Shown here piece by piece: positions 8,603-17,202 of a stretch of 64,000 nt of DNA (positions are counted from its first letter, which is position 1; each line of letters starts with the position of its first letter). The stretch comes from Mesorhizobium sp. M2E.F.Ca.ET.219.01.1.1. Lineage in GTDB: Bacteria > Pseudomonadota > Alphaproteobacteria > Rhizobiales > Rhizobiaceae. The notes beneath the pieces are model-generated. The model saw only the letters and a program-made list of their open reading frames with translations. It was not told the DNA's origin and did no database searches. The position numbers and the translations under genes are program-made. The DNA is taken from positions 124,001 to 188,000 of the forward strand of contig NZ_SADT02000004.1 in the NCBI RefSeq assembly GCF_004016445.2, given 5' to 3'.

Positions 8603-9280
8603 TCAGAGCTCCGCGTAGAGTTGCGCCGCATTCTCGAAGGTGAAGCGCAGCGGTACCGAACCCTCGACCTGCCAGACACTGACCGTGTCGCCGGCCATCA
8701 GCCGGCAGGCGTCGAGCGTGTTGGTGACGGCGCCGCCATAGAGCCGGTTGGCGAGGTTGAGGATGCCCGTCTGGTGCATGGCCGCACTGGCGCTGCCGCA
8801 GGCGTCCTTGACCAAAAGCACGCGAAACCCAAGCGCCACCGCGTCCTTCACCGTGGCGTCGATGCAGGCTTCGGTCCAGACGCCGGCAATCACCAGCCAT
8901 TCGATGCCGGACGCCTTGAGTTTTTGGGCAAAATCGTTCTTGCCGAAGGCGCTAGCCTCCTGCTTGACCAGCATGGCTTCGCCGTTCTGCGGCGCCACTT
9001 CATGGCAGATCGCCGTCAGCGGATCGTCCTTGTCGGAGAAGGCCGACTTGCCGCTCTCGTCCACGGGGTGGAACGGCCGCGCCTTGGCGAGGTCGACGAT
9101 ATAGGCCCAGTGGTGGAGCGGCACGAAATTGCGCCGCGCCGCCTCCTGCAGGCGCTGGGTGTTGGCGAGGATGTCGGCAAAGCCCTCGACCAGATAGCGC
9201 TTGTCCCTGCGATGCTCCTCCTGGAGATCGATGAACACCGCGGCCACCGTGCCGCGCCGGATGGAAATGGGCGTTTTCAT
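8603..9280 (-). CDS. Cysteine hydrolase, isochorismatase family
   Basis: A 225-residue enzyme with the family's Asp-Lys-Cys triad in place: Asp18 (VAAVFIDLQ), Lys106 (AMLVKQEAS) and Cys139 (WTEACIDAT). The family includes isochorismatases, nicotinamidases and N-carbamoyl amidohydrolases; nothing here fixes the substrate. It sits between the M24 enzyme (28 bp gap) and the esterase (5 bp gap) on the same strand, as part of a small-molecule hydrolysis operon. Confidence 0.85.
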   Translation of the reverse strand: MKTPISIRRGTVAAVFIDLQEEHRRDKRYLVEGFADILANTQRLQEAARRNFVPLHHWAYIVDLAKARPFHPVDESGKSAFSDKDDPLTAICHEVAPQNGEAMLVKQEASAFGKNDFAQKLKASGIEWLVIAGVWTEACIDATVKDAVALGFRVLLVKDACGSASAAMHQTGILNLANRLYGGAVTNTLDACRLMAGDTVSVWQVEGSVPLRFTFENAAQLYAEL

Positions 9281-9307
9281 GCGGAATGTGCTGTCGGTAC
9301 GTGGGCG

Positions 9308-10606
9308 CTACTTGTCAAGAAATTCGTCTTCATACGGAAACCGCGAGAGCAGCTCCGTACCGGTCTCGGTAATCAGAATCTCGTCCTCCAGCTTGACGCC
9401 CTCGCGGCCGCCCTTCTCGCCGATATAGCTTTCGACGCTCACCACCATGCCGGCTACGATGATGCCGTCGCGACCGTAGGTCTCGTAGTCCATCGCATGC
9501 GCGATGAAGGGCGTCTCGCCATGCATGCCGACGCCATGCATGACCGACGTATAGCGCTGGTCCACAAAACGGTCGGGAATCTTCCATGCCTTCTCGGCGA
9601 TCTCGCGGAAGGCCATGCCGGGCTTCACGATTGAGATATTGTGCTGCACCTGGTCATGCGCCATGCGGTAGAGCGATTTCTGGTAAGGCGTCGGCTTGCC
9701 CGGCCCGCAGCGGAAGGTGCGCGAGAAGTCGGAATAATAGCCGTAGCAGCCGATCGTGTCGGTATCGAGCGCCAGCAACTCTCCCGGCCGGATCTTGCGG
9801 CCGCTCGCCTCATTGAACCACGGATTGGTGCGCTGTCCCGATGTCAGCAGGCGCGTCTCGATGAACTCGCCGCCCTGGCGGATGACCTCGCCATACATGA
9901 TGGCGAAAAGCTCGTTTTCGGAAACGCCGGGTTTGATCGCCTCGCGCACCGCAGCCACCGCGGCCTCGGCGCCGGCCATCGAGGCCAGCAGGCATTTCAC
10001 CTCCTCCGGCGTCTTCACCGCGCGCACGGCCAAAATCTCGCCCTGGCAATCCTTCACCTCGCAGCCGCGTTTTTCCAGGGCCAGCGCCTGCAGGTGGCTG
10101 CAGCGGTCGAGCCCAAGCTTCATCGAGCCGCCGCCATGCTTCTTGAGCAACTCGGTGATCTCATCGGCAAACGGCCCGGCGGTCTCGTCGTCACGGCCGG
10201 AGACGGATGACCAGACCAGCTTGGACGGCCGCGCCTCGTCGATCGTGTCGAGCACCATCGAGACATGGTAGCTCTGCGGGTATTCGAACAGCACGATCGG
10301 CCCTTCGGTCGGGATGAAGAAGTAGCGCGTCGAATTGCGCAGGAAATAGCCGAACATGTTGCGCGAGCCGGTGGCGTAGCGCTGGTTGTAGGGATCGAAC
10401 AGCACGATGCCGCCGTAGCCCGCCTCGCGCATCCAGGCACGCAGCTTGGTAAGGCGTCCCTTACGAAGGGCATCCGCATCGATGAAGGACGGCTCGGTGT
10501 CGGACAACCACATGCCGCCGGCCGGATCGGCCGCCGCCGGGTGGCGCATGCGGTCCTTGAAATCCACATCCTCGGTGCTGTCGGGGTCGAATACGACGAT
10601 GCTCAT
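9308..10606 (-). CDS. M24-family metalloenzyme related to DddP
   Basis: A 432-residue protein from ATG 10606 with AGGAG upstream. The pita-bread core keeps every M24 metal ligand: Asp281, Asp283, Asp293, His357, Glu392 and Glu407. These spacings match those I recall for the DMSP lyase DddP (offset of 14 throughout), and the surrounding motifs ETRLLTSGQRTNPWF and VMHGVGM are also DddP-like. However, the Asp proposed as catalytic base in DddP aligns with Gly363 here (GMHGETP rather than LCDEWP). I therefore call it a DddP-like M24 protein, probably a peptidase or C-N hydrolase, not a DMSP lyase. Confidence 0.8.
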   Translation of the reverse strand: MSIVVFDPDSTEDVDFKDRMRHPAAADPAGGMWLSDTEPSFIDADALRKGRLTKLRAWMREAGYGGIVLFDPYNQRYATGSRNMFGYFLRNSTRYFFIPTEGPIVLFEYPQSYHVSMVLDTIDEARPSKLVWSSVSGRDDETAGPFADEITELLKKHGGGSMKLGLDRCSHLQALALEKRGCEVKDCQGEILAVRAVKTPEEVKCLLASMAGAEAAVAAVREAIKPGVSENELFAIMYGEVIRQGGEFIETRLLTSGQRTNPWFNEASGRKIRPGELLALDTDTIGCYGYYSDFSRTFRCGPGKPTPYQKSLYRMAHDQVQHNISIVKPGMAFREIAEKAWKIPDRFVDQRYTSVMHGVGMHGETPFIAHAMDYETYGRDGIIVAGMVVSVESYIGEKGGREGVKLEDEILITETGTELLSRFPYEDEFLDK

Positions 10607-10721
10607 GGGGGGTCTCCTGATGGAGAGAACATAGCTGGGCAGGGTTTTGGGCTTATGCGGAATTCCGCGGTTGTTGTGCCGGATGCCGCACGACGAACGA
10701 GCAGCGCCGTGATCCTTCGCG

Positions 10722-10868
10722 CCCCCCTCTGTCCTGCCGGACATCTCCCCCACGAGGGGGGAGATTGCCAGCTTCGGCGCCCCGCTCGCTCCTGCGACGT
10801 CGATGATTGGCGAAAGCTGGTGTGATATCTGATCTCCCCCCAAGTGGGGGAGATGGCCGGCAGGCCAG
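10722..10868. repeat. Palindromic intergenic repeat (rhizobial type)
   Basis: The 310-bp gap between the M24 gene and the GlxA-type regulator holds two opposed halves: CCCCCTCTGTCCTGCCGGAC then ATCTCCCCCACGAGGGGGGAGA on the left, and TCTCCCCCCAAGTGGGGGAGAT then GGCCGGCAGGCCAGAGGGGG on the right. The halves are roughly inverted with respect to each other and each carries its own stem-loop. It resembles the abundant rhizobial intergenic repeats. No coding signal is seen. Confidence 0.6.
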
Positions 10869-10916
10869 AGGGGGCGCTGTCCCGCCAGCGTCCATCGCGC
10901 CAGCGCGCACTGCACC

Positions 10917-11897
10917 CTAATGCCGCCTCATCGCCTTCGGCGCGTGCCCGTGCTCCTCGCGAAAGGCTCTGGCAAAACTCGACATCGAGGCAAAGCCGCA
11001 GGCCAGCGCCACGTCGCGCACCATCAGCGTCGAATGCGCCAAGAGGTCGGCGGCCCGTTTAAGCCTGAGCCGCCGGTAATAGCCGTTGGGTGAGATATCG
11101 AGTTCCGCGCGGAAATTGCGCTCGAGCTTGTCGGGCGAGACGCCCAGCCGTTCCGCCAGATCGGCCATGCCAAGCCTTTCCTCCACCGCATCTTCCATGA
11201 TGGCGATGGCCGAAAGCACCAGCTCGTTCTGCACCCCGGTGCGCAGCCTGAGCGGCATCAGCTTGCGGTCGACGCTCGACCGCAGCGGCGAGTGCACGAA
11301 CCATTCCGCCACACCCGCCGCGAGTTCGGCGCCGTAGTCGCGCGTGATGATCTCCAGCATCATGTCGAGACTGCCAACGCCGCCCGCGGAGGTGAACCGC
11401 TTGCGGTCGATGACGAAGAGATCGCGCCGAAGCTCGATATCCGGAAAAGCCTCGGCGAAGGCTGCCTGGCTGGTCCAGTGCAAGGTGCAGGCGTGCCCGT
11501 CGAGTAAGCCCGCGCGGGCAAGGAAAAAGGCGGCGTCCGCGACAGCGCCGATATGCGCGCCGCCGCGCAGGCTTTTGCGGATCCAGCTCATTGCCTCGTC
11601 GGCCACGACATGGTCGGCGTCCCCGCCGGAGCACACCACGATGCGATCGACCTTCGGCGCGTCCGCCGCGGAAAAGCCGGGCTGGATGACGACGCCGTTC
11701 GAAGCCTCGACCGTGCCGGGATCGGCGCCGACGATCACCCAGCGGTAGCAATCATGCTTCGCAAGGATGTTGACGGCGCGCAGCGGCTCGATGACGGAGG
11801 AAAACGCCATCATCGGAAAGCCGGGAAAGACCAGCACCGCGAAGGTGAGGGGCGCTCCTCCGCCCGCCGCCTGTTTTTCCATGTTGCGTGAATTCAT
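10917..11897 (-). CDS. GlxA-family transcriptional regulator (DJ-1/PfpI-like + AraC domains)
   Basis: A 326-residue regulator. Residues 15-185 form a DJ-1/PfpI-like class I amidotransferase-like domain (LTFAVLVFPGFPMMAFSSVI; VVCSGGDAD; GAVADAAFFLARAGLL). The usual nucleophile Cys in the IGAVxxG region is Ala here, so it is a sensor rather than an enzyme. Residues 225-326 are an AraC double helix-turn-helix (MADLAERLGVSPDKLERNFR; VRDVALACGFASMSSFARAF). Its ATG overlaps the NUDIX stop as ATGA. Relatives control catabolism of quaternary amines and related nitrogen compounds, so it may regulate the downstream hydrolase cluster (inference). Confidence 0.88.
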   Translation of the reverse strand: MNSRNMEKQAAGGGAPLTFAVLVFPGFPMMAFSSVIEPLRAVNILAKHDCYRWVIVGADPGTVEASNGVVIQPGFSAADAPKVDRIVVCSGGDADHVVADEAMSWIRKSLRGGAHIGAVADAAFFLARAGLLDGHACTLHWTSQAAFAEAFPDIELRRDLFVIDRKRFTSAGGVGSLDMMLEIITRDYGAELAAGVAEWFVHSPLRSSVDRKLMPLRLRTGVQNELVLSAIAIMEDAVEERLGMADLAERLGVSPDKLERNFRAELDISPNGYYRRLRLKRAADLLAHSTLMVRDVALACGFASMSSFARAFREEHGHAPKAMRRH

Positions 11898-12298
11898 GGC
11901 CGGCGGCCGTAGCGCGGCAGCACAATATCGGCAGTCAGCGGCGCCAGTTCCATGCCGCTCGCCAGCGCCGGGTTAAGCCAGATCATCTCCTCGATCTCCG
12001 CCGCCGGGATCGGCTCGTCTGTGATGGAAAGCTCGAACAGCTCGGCCTCGACACGGGCGTCCGGCTCGTTGGCGGCGGGCGCCGAAAACGAACCGAGATG
12101 GAAGGCAGCGCCCGCGTCAACGACGATGCCCAACTCCTCGCGCAATTCGCGCGCAAGGGCCGCGGCGGGCAACTCACCCGGCTCGATCTTGCCGCCGGCC
12201 TGCATGAAGGCTTTTGTGCCGCGCTTGCGCACCAGCAGCAGCCTGCCGCCGTCGTCGCGGATGATGGCGGCGGCGATGCGGATCGTCCTGGCCGTCAT
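11894..12298 (-). CDS. NUDIX hydrolase
   Basis: A 134-residue protein from ATG 12298. The Nudix box is complete: GKIEPGELPAAALARELREE followed by LGI satisfies GX5EX7REUXEEXGU. It would cleave nucleoside diphosphate-linked compounds with a divalent metal; the substrate is unknown. It overlaps the downstream GlxA-type regulator by 4 bp, so the two are translationally coupled. The longer frame to 12442 runs into the divergent promoter region and is not used. Confidence 0.88.
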   Translation of the reverse strand: MTARTIRIAAAIIRDDGGRLLLVRKRGTKAFMQAGGKIEPGELPAAALARELREELGIVVDAGAAFHLGSFSAPAANEPDARVEAELFELSITDEPIPAAEIEEMIWLNPALASGMELAPLTADIVLPRYGRRP

Positions 12299-12413
12299 TG
12301 CTCTGGAATGGCTGGAGGTCACGATAGGCTGTTTCCCGGCGGCGGTTTTGGTGGCAGAGAGAGGTGAACTGTAGCTGGCCGCGCGGCCGGCTTGCAACGG
12401 AGAGACGACACGA

Positions 12414-12923
12414 ATGTTCGCGGCAACCGCCATCGACACCAAGGATAAGCCAGCCTTCTACAAGGAGTTGGCAACGCAACTGAAAGCGCTGCTGGAAGGC
12501 GAGGGCGATTCCGTCGCCAATGCCGCCAACACGGCGGCGCTGATCTACCAGATGGTGCCCGACCTCAATTGGGCGGGTTTCTATTTCCTCGCCTCCGAGG
12601 ACGAGCTGGTGCTCGGCCCCTTCCAGGGCAAGCCGGCCTGCGTGCGTATCGCCGTCGGCAAGGGCGTCTGCGGCAAGGCCATCGAGCTCGACATGTCGAT
12701 GCTGGTCAAGGACGTGCATGAATTTCCCGGCCACATCGCTTGCGATGCCGATTCGCGTTCTGAGCTGGTCGTGCTGTTGCGCGATGCAGAAGGCGCGTTC
12801 GGCGTGCTCGACCTCGACAGCCCGCTGCCGGGCCGCTTCGACAAGGAGGACCAGGCCGGCATCGAGAAGCTCGCCGCGATCTATGTCGCGGCGTGCGAGT
12901 TCGAGGATGATGACGAACACTGA
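12414..12923 (+). CDS. msrC: Free methionine-(R)-sulfoxide reductase (GAF domain)
   Basis: A single-GAF-domain protein of 169 residues. It carries the fRMsr signature with all three redox cysteines: Cys76 (GKPACVRI), Cys86 (GKGVCGKA) and Cys110 (GHIACDADSRSE). The enzyme reduces free L-methionine-R-sulfoxide using thioredoxin, a cytoplasmic antioxidant function. It is divergent from the NUDIX gene (115 bp apart) and convergent with the YeiH-type gene. Family length (about 160-170) matches. Confidence 0.9.
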   Translation: MFAATAIDTKDKPAFYKELATQLKALLEGEGDSVANAANTAALIYQMVPDLNWAGFYFLASEDELVLGPFQGKPACVRIAVGKGVCGKAIELDMSMLVKDVHEFPGHIACDADSRSELVVLLRDAEGAFGVLDLDSPLPGRFDKEDQAGIEKLAAIYVAACEFEDDDEH

Positions 12924-12946
12924 GAGGTGGGCCGACCCGGCCTGGC

Positions 12947-14050
12947 TTATGCGAACTTCACCAGCATCAGGCTGAAGCTGCCGATGAAGATGAAGGCCGA
13001 GAAGGCCAGCAGCAGCGGCCGCAGGCCGCGCGAGCGAAGCTCCGAAATATCGGCCTGCAGGCCCATGGCGGCGAGGCCCATGGTCAACATGATCTGCGCG
13101 GCCAAAGCAATTGCCGAATGGATCTGCGCCGGGATCGCGACCAGGCTGTTCAGCGCCACGACGGCCACAAAGGCCGCGACGAACCAGGGCATCGGTGGCT
13201 TTGCGCCGGAAGCAACGGTGCTGCCGCGGCGCGCCATCAGGCCGAGCGCGATCACCATCGGCGCCAGCATGGCGACGCGGGTCAGCTTGGCGACGGTCGC
13301 GGTCTCGCCGGAGAGCGTGCCGTTCTGGAAGCCGGCGCCGATCACCTGCGCCACCTCGTGGATCGAGGCGCCGGCCCACAGGCCGAAAGCATGCTGGTCG
13401 AGCCCAAGCACGGGTGCCAGCAGCGGGAAGCCGAGCATGGCGATGGTGCCGAACAGCGTGATCGCCGCGACGGCATAGGTGACATCTTCATCCCGCGCGT
13501 CGGTGACGATGTTGGTGGCGACGATCGCCGAGGCGCCGCAGATCGAGGTGCCGGCGGCAATCAGCTGCGCCAGCTTGGCGTCGATGCCGATCAACCGGCC
13601 GAGCGTAACGGTGAACAGGAAGGTGGCGCCGAGCGCGGCCGCGACGATGCCGACCCCGCCCAGGCCGATGCCCGCCACCTGGCCGAGCGTGAGCTGGAAG
13701 CCGAGCAGCACGATGGCGAAGCGCAGCAGGCGCTTTTGCGAGAAGGCGACGCCGGCCCTGGCGTGGGCAGGCACGCCGAGCACGTTGGAATGGATCATGC
13801 CGGCGACGACGGCGAGGATCATCGGGCTGAATAGGGTGAGGCCGGAGAAGCCGCGCGCCGAGTAGGCGACGCTGGTGATCATCGCCACCAGCACCAATCC
13901 CGGCATAGTGCCGGCCGAGATCGCGGTCAGGGCAGGGCGCTTGCGCTCGGCAGTGGCCGGGTTCAGGTGATTTGGAAGATCGTTCGCGGTGACAGGCAGG
14001 AAAGACAATCGAATTCTCCAGGCGCGTTCGCCGTCGGAATGCCATTCCAT
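12947..14050 (-). CDS. YeiH/PSE-family putative sulfate exporter
   Basis: A 367-residue polytopic inner-membrane protein with about ten hydrophobic segments. It has the family motifs SQKRLLRFAIVLLGFQLTLG, TSICGASAIVATN and GLWAGASIHEVAQVIGAGF. Start at ATG 14050. Members are annotated as putative sulfate or sulfonate exporters; the transported species is weakly established. The usual divergent LysR regulator is absent. It is convergent with msrC, leaving 23 bp between stops. Confidence 0.85.
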   Translation of the reverse strand: MEWHSDGERAWRIRLSFLPVTANDLPNHLNPATAERKRPALTAISAGTMPGLVLVAMITSVAYSARGFSGLTLFSPMILAVVAGMIHSNVLGVPAHARAGVAFSQKRLLRFAIVLLGFQLTLGQVAGIGLGGVGIVAAALGATFLFTVTLGRLIGIDAKLAQLIAAGTSICGASAIVATNIVTDARDEDVTYAVAAITLFGTIAMLGFPLLAPVLGLDQHAFGLWAGASIHEVAQVIGAGFQNGTLSGETATVAKLTRVAMLAPMVIALGLMARRGSTVASGAKPPMPWFVAAFVAVVALNSLVAIPAQIHSAIALAAQIMLTMGLAAMGLQADISELRSRGLRPLLLAFSAFIFIGSFSLMLVKFA

Positions 14051-14370
14051 AACTAATCTTTCCAACGAATTATTCGAGTTATAATGATCGATTTTTGCGA
14101 ACGATTGGCGATGTGCCAACGGGTTGGCCTGCCAATGCATTGGCCCAATAACCGACACCGGACGAGCCTTGACGCTTGGCGGTTCCTCCTCCAGCTTGCC
14201 GCTATGCCTACCCTCGCGTCTGCCAATGCCAAGCGCCGCCGCCTTCGCCGAGTGCGGAGCGGCAGGCTGATTGCGCGACGATAAAACCCGATACGATAGA
14301 TCCGGTTCGTTCGTTTCCTGCCCCGCCCGCGACTTCAGCCGGCGGGGTTTTTCATATCTGGAGCCTTGCA
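14051..14370. other. 320-bp intergenic region, possible small RNA upstream of GNAT gene
   Basis: No protein-like frame is evident between the YeiH-type gene and the GNAT gene. The region holds several self-complementary stretches around ccaacgggttggcctgccaa and atgcattggcc, and ends in a strong intrinsic terminator just before the GNAT start. A terminator there implies a transcript that ends ahead of the gene, so a leader or independent small RNA is possible. That is inference only. Confidence 0.3.
14321..14352 (+). terminator. Intrinsic terminator-like hairpin upstream of GNAT gene
   Basis: CCCCGCC (14321-14327) pairs with GGCGGGG (14341-14347) across a 13-nt loop and is followed at once by TTTTT. 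It lies 19 bp before the GNAT ATG on the same strand, so it would stop transcription entering that gene. It could be a leader attenuator or the end of a short upstream transcript. Confidence 0.65.
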
Positions 14371-14838
14371 ATGACCATCGATTCTTCCATCCGGTTTCGG
14401 GCGGCCGAGGCGGCGGATGCCGCCGCCATCCGCGACATCGTGCGCGCCGCCTATGCCAAATGGGTGCCGGTAATCGGCCGCGAGCCGCTGCCGATGCGCG
14501 CCGATTACGACAAGGCTGTCGCCGAGCATCCATTCGACCTCGCCATCACGCAGGATCGCATTGTCGGCATGCTCGAGACTATGCTCGCCGACGATCATCT
14601 CTGGATCGAGAATCTCTGTGTCGCGCCGGAGGCGCAAGGCAGAGGGATCGGCCGGCTGCTGCTGGAGCGGGCGGAGGGCAAGGCGCGCAAGGCCGGGCGC
14701 CATGAGCTTCGCCTGCTGACCAACGGCGCGTTCGAGGCGAATGTGTCGCTCTACAAGGGACAGGGCTACTCGATCGACCGGGAAGAACCGTTCATGAATG
14801 GCACGACCGTTTATATGAGCAAGAGGATCACGGGATGA
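14371..14838 (+). CDS. GNAT-family N-acetyltransferase
   Basis: A 155-residue acetyltransferase. The acetyl-CoA-binding motif A is clear (LWIENLCVAPEAQGRGIGRL, containing the Q/RxxGxG/A element QGRGIG). It ends with the aromatic GQGYSIDREEPF. The ATG at 14371 directly follows the terminator hairpin, and an upstream extension to 14176 would cross that hairpin. Its stop overlaps the next start as ATGA, so the pair is translationally coupled. The acetyl acceptor is unknown. Confidence 0.85.
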   Translation: MTIDSSIRFRAAEAADAAAIRDIVRAAYAKWVPVIGREPLPMRADYDKAVAEHPFDLAITQDRIVGMLETMLADDHLWIENLCVAPEAQGRGIGRLLLERAEGKARKAGRHELRLLTNGAFEANVSLYKGQGYSIDREEPFMNGTTVYMSKRITG

Positions 14839-15242
14839 CCGGCAAATCGGAGCGGGCAATGGCGGCCAGGATCAGGCTGAAGCAACTGCACGCACTATAC
14901 GCGATTTCGCGGCTGGAGGCCGGACATGGCATTCCCGACTGGGCGGACGGGCCGGGTTTCGTCAGCATCACCAGAACCGAGGACGAGCTTTCGATCGCCT
15001 GCCTGCAGGAGCGCGTTCCGGATCCCGTCAGGCAGGATCGCGACTGGGTGGTCTTCAAATTCGAAGGCCCCTTTGCCTTCGGCGAAACCGGCATCGTGTT
15101 GTCGGTCATTCGGCCGCTGTCGGAGAACGGCCTGGGCATTTTCGTGGTGTCCACCTTCGATGGCGACCACCTGCTGGTGAAGGCCGCGGATCGAGCTGCG
15201 GCGGTGCGGCTGCTGGGTCACGCTGGACATACGCTGCTTTAG
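14835..15242 (+). CDS. ACT-domain protein (CASTOR/ACT_7-like)
   Basis: A 135-residue protein whose second half matches the ACT_7 module: VVFKFEGPFAFGETGIVLSV, then PLSENGLGIFVVSTFDGDHL. Such domains bind small ligands, often amino acids, and lack catalytic activity. The start overlaps the GNAT stop by 4 bp. A GNAT plus amino-acid-sensing ACT protein pair suggests an acetyltransferase tuned to amino-acid status, but this is inference. Confidence 0.75.
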   Translation: MTGKSERAMAARIRLKQLHALYAISRLEAGHGIPDWADGPGFVSITRTEDELSIACLQERVPDPVRQDRDWVVFKFEGPFAFGETGIVLSVIRPLSENGLGIFVVSTFDGDHLLVKAADRAAAVRLLGHAGHTLL

Positions 15243-15414
15243 CCCATTGCATCCGGATTGCTGCGGCGGCACCAGCTCTGGCGCAACGCCTGACGCGCTG
15301 GCTCAAGCACTTCAAGCTTGCGTTTGACAGGGCTAATGCCGCATCGTTATTTCTGACGATATACGACGACCATCTCACCGCAATCGAGCAAAGCGGCCCG
15401 CAGGGAGCGAAACC

Positions 15415-16848
15415 ATGTCCCATAATCTGCAGTTCTATATCGACGGCGCCTAGGTCGATCCGGTCGTGCCGAACACGCTCGACGTCATCGACCCCTCGAA
15501 CGAAGACGCCTTCGCGCAGATTTCGCTGGGCTCCAAGGCCGATGTCGACAAGGCGGTGGCCGCCGCCAAGCGCGCCTTCGCCATCTTCGGCTTCACCTCG
15601 GTCGAGGAGCGGCTCGATATCCTCAACCGCGTCATCGAGATCTACAAGAAGCGCAGCAAGGACCTGGCGCTCGCCGTCTCGCGCGAGATGGGCGCGCCGC
15701 GCCAAATGGCGCTGGACAGTCAGGTCGGGGTCGGCCAGGCGCATCTGGAGAAGATGGCGGAGGTGCTGAAGACCTTCCAGTTCCGCCACATCAAAGGCTC
15801 CTCGCTCATCGTTAAGGAGCCGATCGGCGTCGTCGGCCTGATCACGCCGTGGAACTGGCCGCTCAACCAGATCACCTGCAAGGTCGGACCAGCCCTTGCC
15901 GCCGGCTGCACTATGGTGCTGAAGCCGTCCGAGATCGCGCCGCTCGACGCCATCATCTTCGCCGAGATCATCGACGAGGCCGGCGTGCCGAAGGGCGTCT
16001 TCAACCTCGTCAACGGCGATGGCCCGACCGTCGGCCAGGCTTTGGCCAGCCATCCGGATGTCGACATGATGTCGTTTACGGGTTCGACACGCGCCGGCAT
16101 CCTGGTCGCGAAGGCGGCAGCCGACACGGTCAAGCGCGTGCATCAGGAGCTCGGCGGCAAGTCGGCCAATATCCTGTTCCCCGATGTCGATCTGGAGCGG
16201 GCCGTCACCAAGGGCGTCGCCGGCTGCTTGTCCAACAGCGGCCAGTCCTGCAACGCGCCGACCCGCATGTTCGTGCCGCGTGACCGTCACGATGAGGCCG
16301 CCGGCTATGCGAAGAAGGCGGCGGAGAAATTCACCGTGGGCCCGGCCGACGCGCCCAATTCGAAGCTCGGCCCGGTGGTCAGCCAGATCCAGTTCGACAA
16401 AATTCAAGGATTGATCCAGAGCGGCATCGACGAAGGCGCCACGCTGGTCGTCGGCGGTCCCGGTCGCCCGGCCGAGCTCAACCGCGGCTACTATGTCCGC
16501 CCGACCGTCTTCGCCAATGTCACGCATGACATGCGCATCGCCAGGGAGGAGATCTTCGGCCCGGTGCTGTCGATCATGCCTTACGACACGGTCGAGCAGG
16601 CGGTCGAGCAGGCCAACGACACCGTCTACGGCCTTGCCTCCTACATCCAGGCCAAGGACATCGAGAAGGCGCGCCAGGTAGCTGCGCGCATGCGCTCCGG
16701 CAATGTCTACATCAACTACCCGACCTGGGACGCCGGCCTGCCCTTCGGCGGCTACAAGCAGTCCGGCAATGGCCGCGAATATGCCGAGTACGGTCTTGAG
16801 GATTTCCTCGAGATCAAGGGCATCGCGGGGTATGAGGCTGCGGAGTAG
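15415..16848 (+). pseudogene. Aldehyde dehydrogenase interrupted by an in-frame TAG at codon 13
   Basis: The natural start is ATG 15415 (MSHNLQFYIDGA), with agggagcgaaacc upstream. A TAG at 15451-15453 then falls exactly where family members carry Trp (DGAWVDP), after which the frame stays open to 16848. The remaining 460 residues look intact: the NAD-binding LITPWNWPLNQI, the FTGSTRAGI motif, Glu in QELGGKSA and the catalytic Cys in NSGQSCNAP. A GTG at 15466 could restart translation without the first 17 residues. A TGG-to-TAG nonsense change, sequencing error, or restart are all possible. Confidence 0.75.
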
Positions 16849-16895
16849 GACTCGATTGCTTTCAGCCGACAATCGCCGAAGGTGTGGTATTGAAG

Positions 16896-16918
16896 GCGCG
16901 GTTTCGGCCGCGCTTTTT
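16896..16918 (+). terminator. Intrinsic terminator after aldehyde dehydrogenase
   Basis: GCGCGG (16896-16901) and CCGCGC (16908-16913) form a perfect stem with a 6-nt loop, followed by TTTTT. It lies 48 bp after the stop codon of the aldehyde dehydrogenase and ends that transcription unit. Confidence 0.85.
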
Positions 16919-17202
16919 GTAACCGGTCGATCGCAACTGCTCCCTATGTTCAACAAGCCTGTGCGAGTTGATACGCCGCTTGGCCTGAATGAGACGGCCA
17001 TCGGGATGACTCGAAGAGCGAAGGAGCATTCCGTCCTGCTGCCGGGCTACAATCGACCGGCATATTAGAATGAACTATAGTTCCAGTTGCTACGCTAGCT
17101 GAATAACAATTGCAAACAACTCAGTAAAACTCGAACAATCGGTTTGCGCCGGCGTTAACGGGCACAGTGCATTCTTGCCGCGTTAAAACCGGTGGGAACG
17201 AC

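Noticed and set aside
9308..10606. Calling the M24 protein a DMSP lyase (dddP)
   Set aside because: The metal ligands match but the proposed catalytic Asp is Gly, and the neighbours suggest a nitrogenous substrate.
15451..15453. TAG read as pyrrolysine
   Set aside because: No pyl genes or signal are visible and the position is a family Trp, so a TGG-to-TAG change is the simpler explanation.
15106..17001. Minus-strand open frame of 631 codons
   Set aside because: Antisense to the aldehyde dehydrogenase and its terminator; the dehydrogenase motifs decide the strand.
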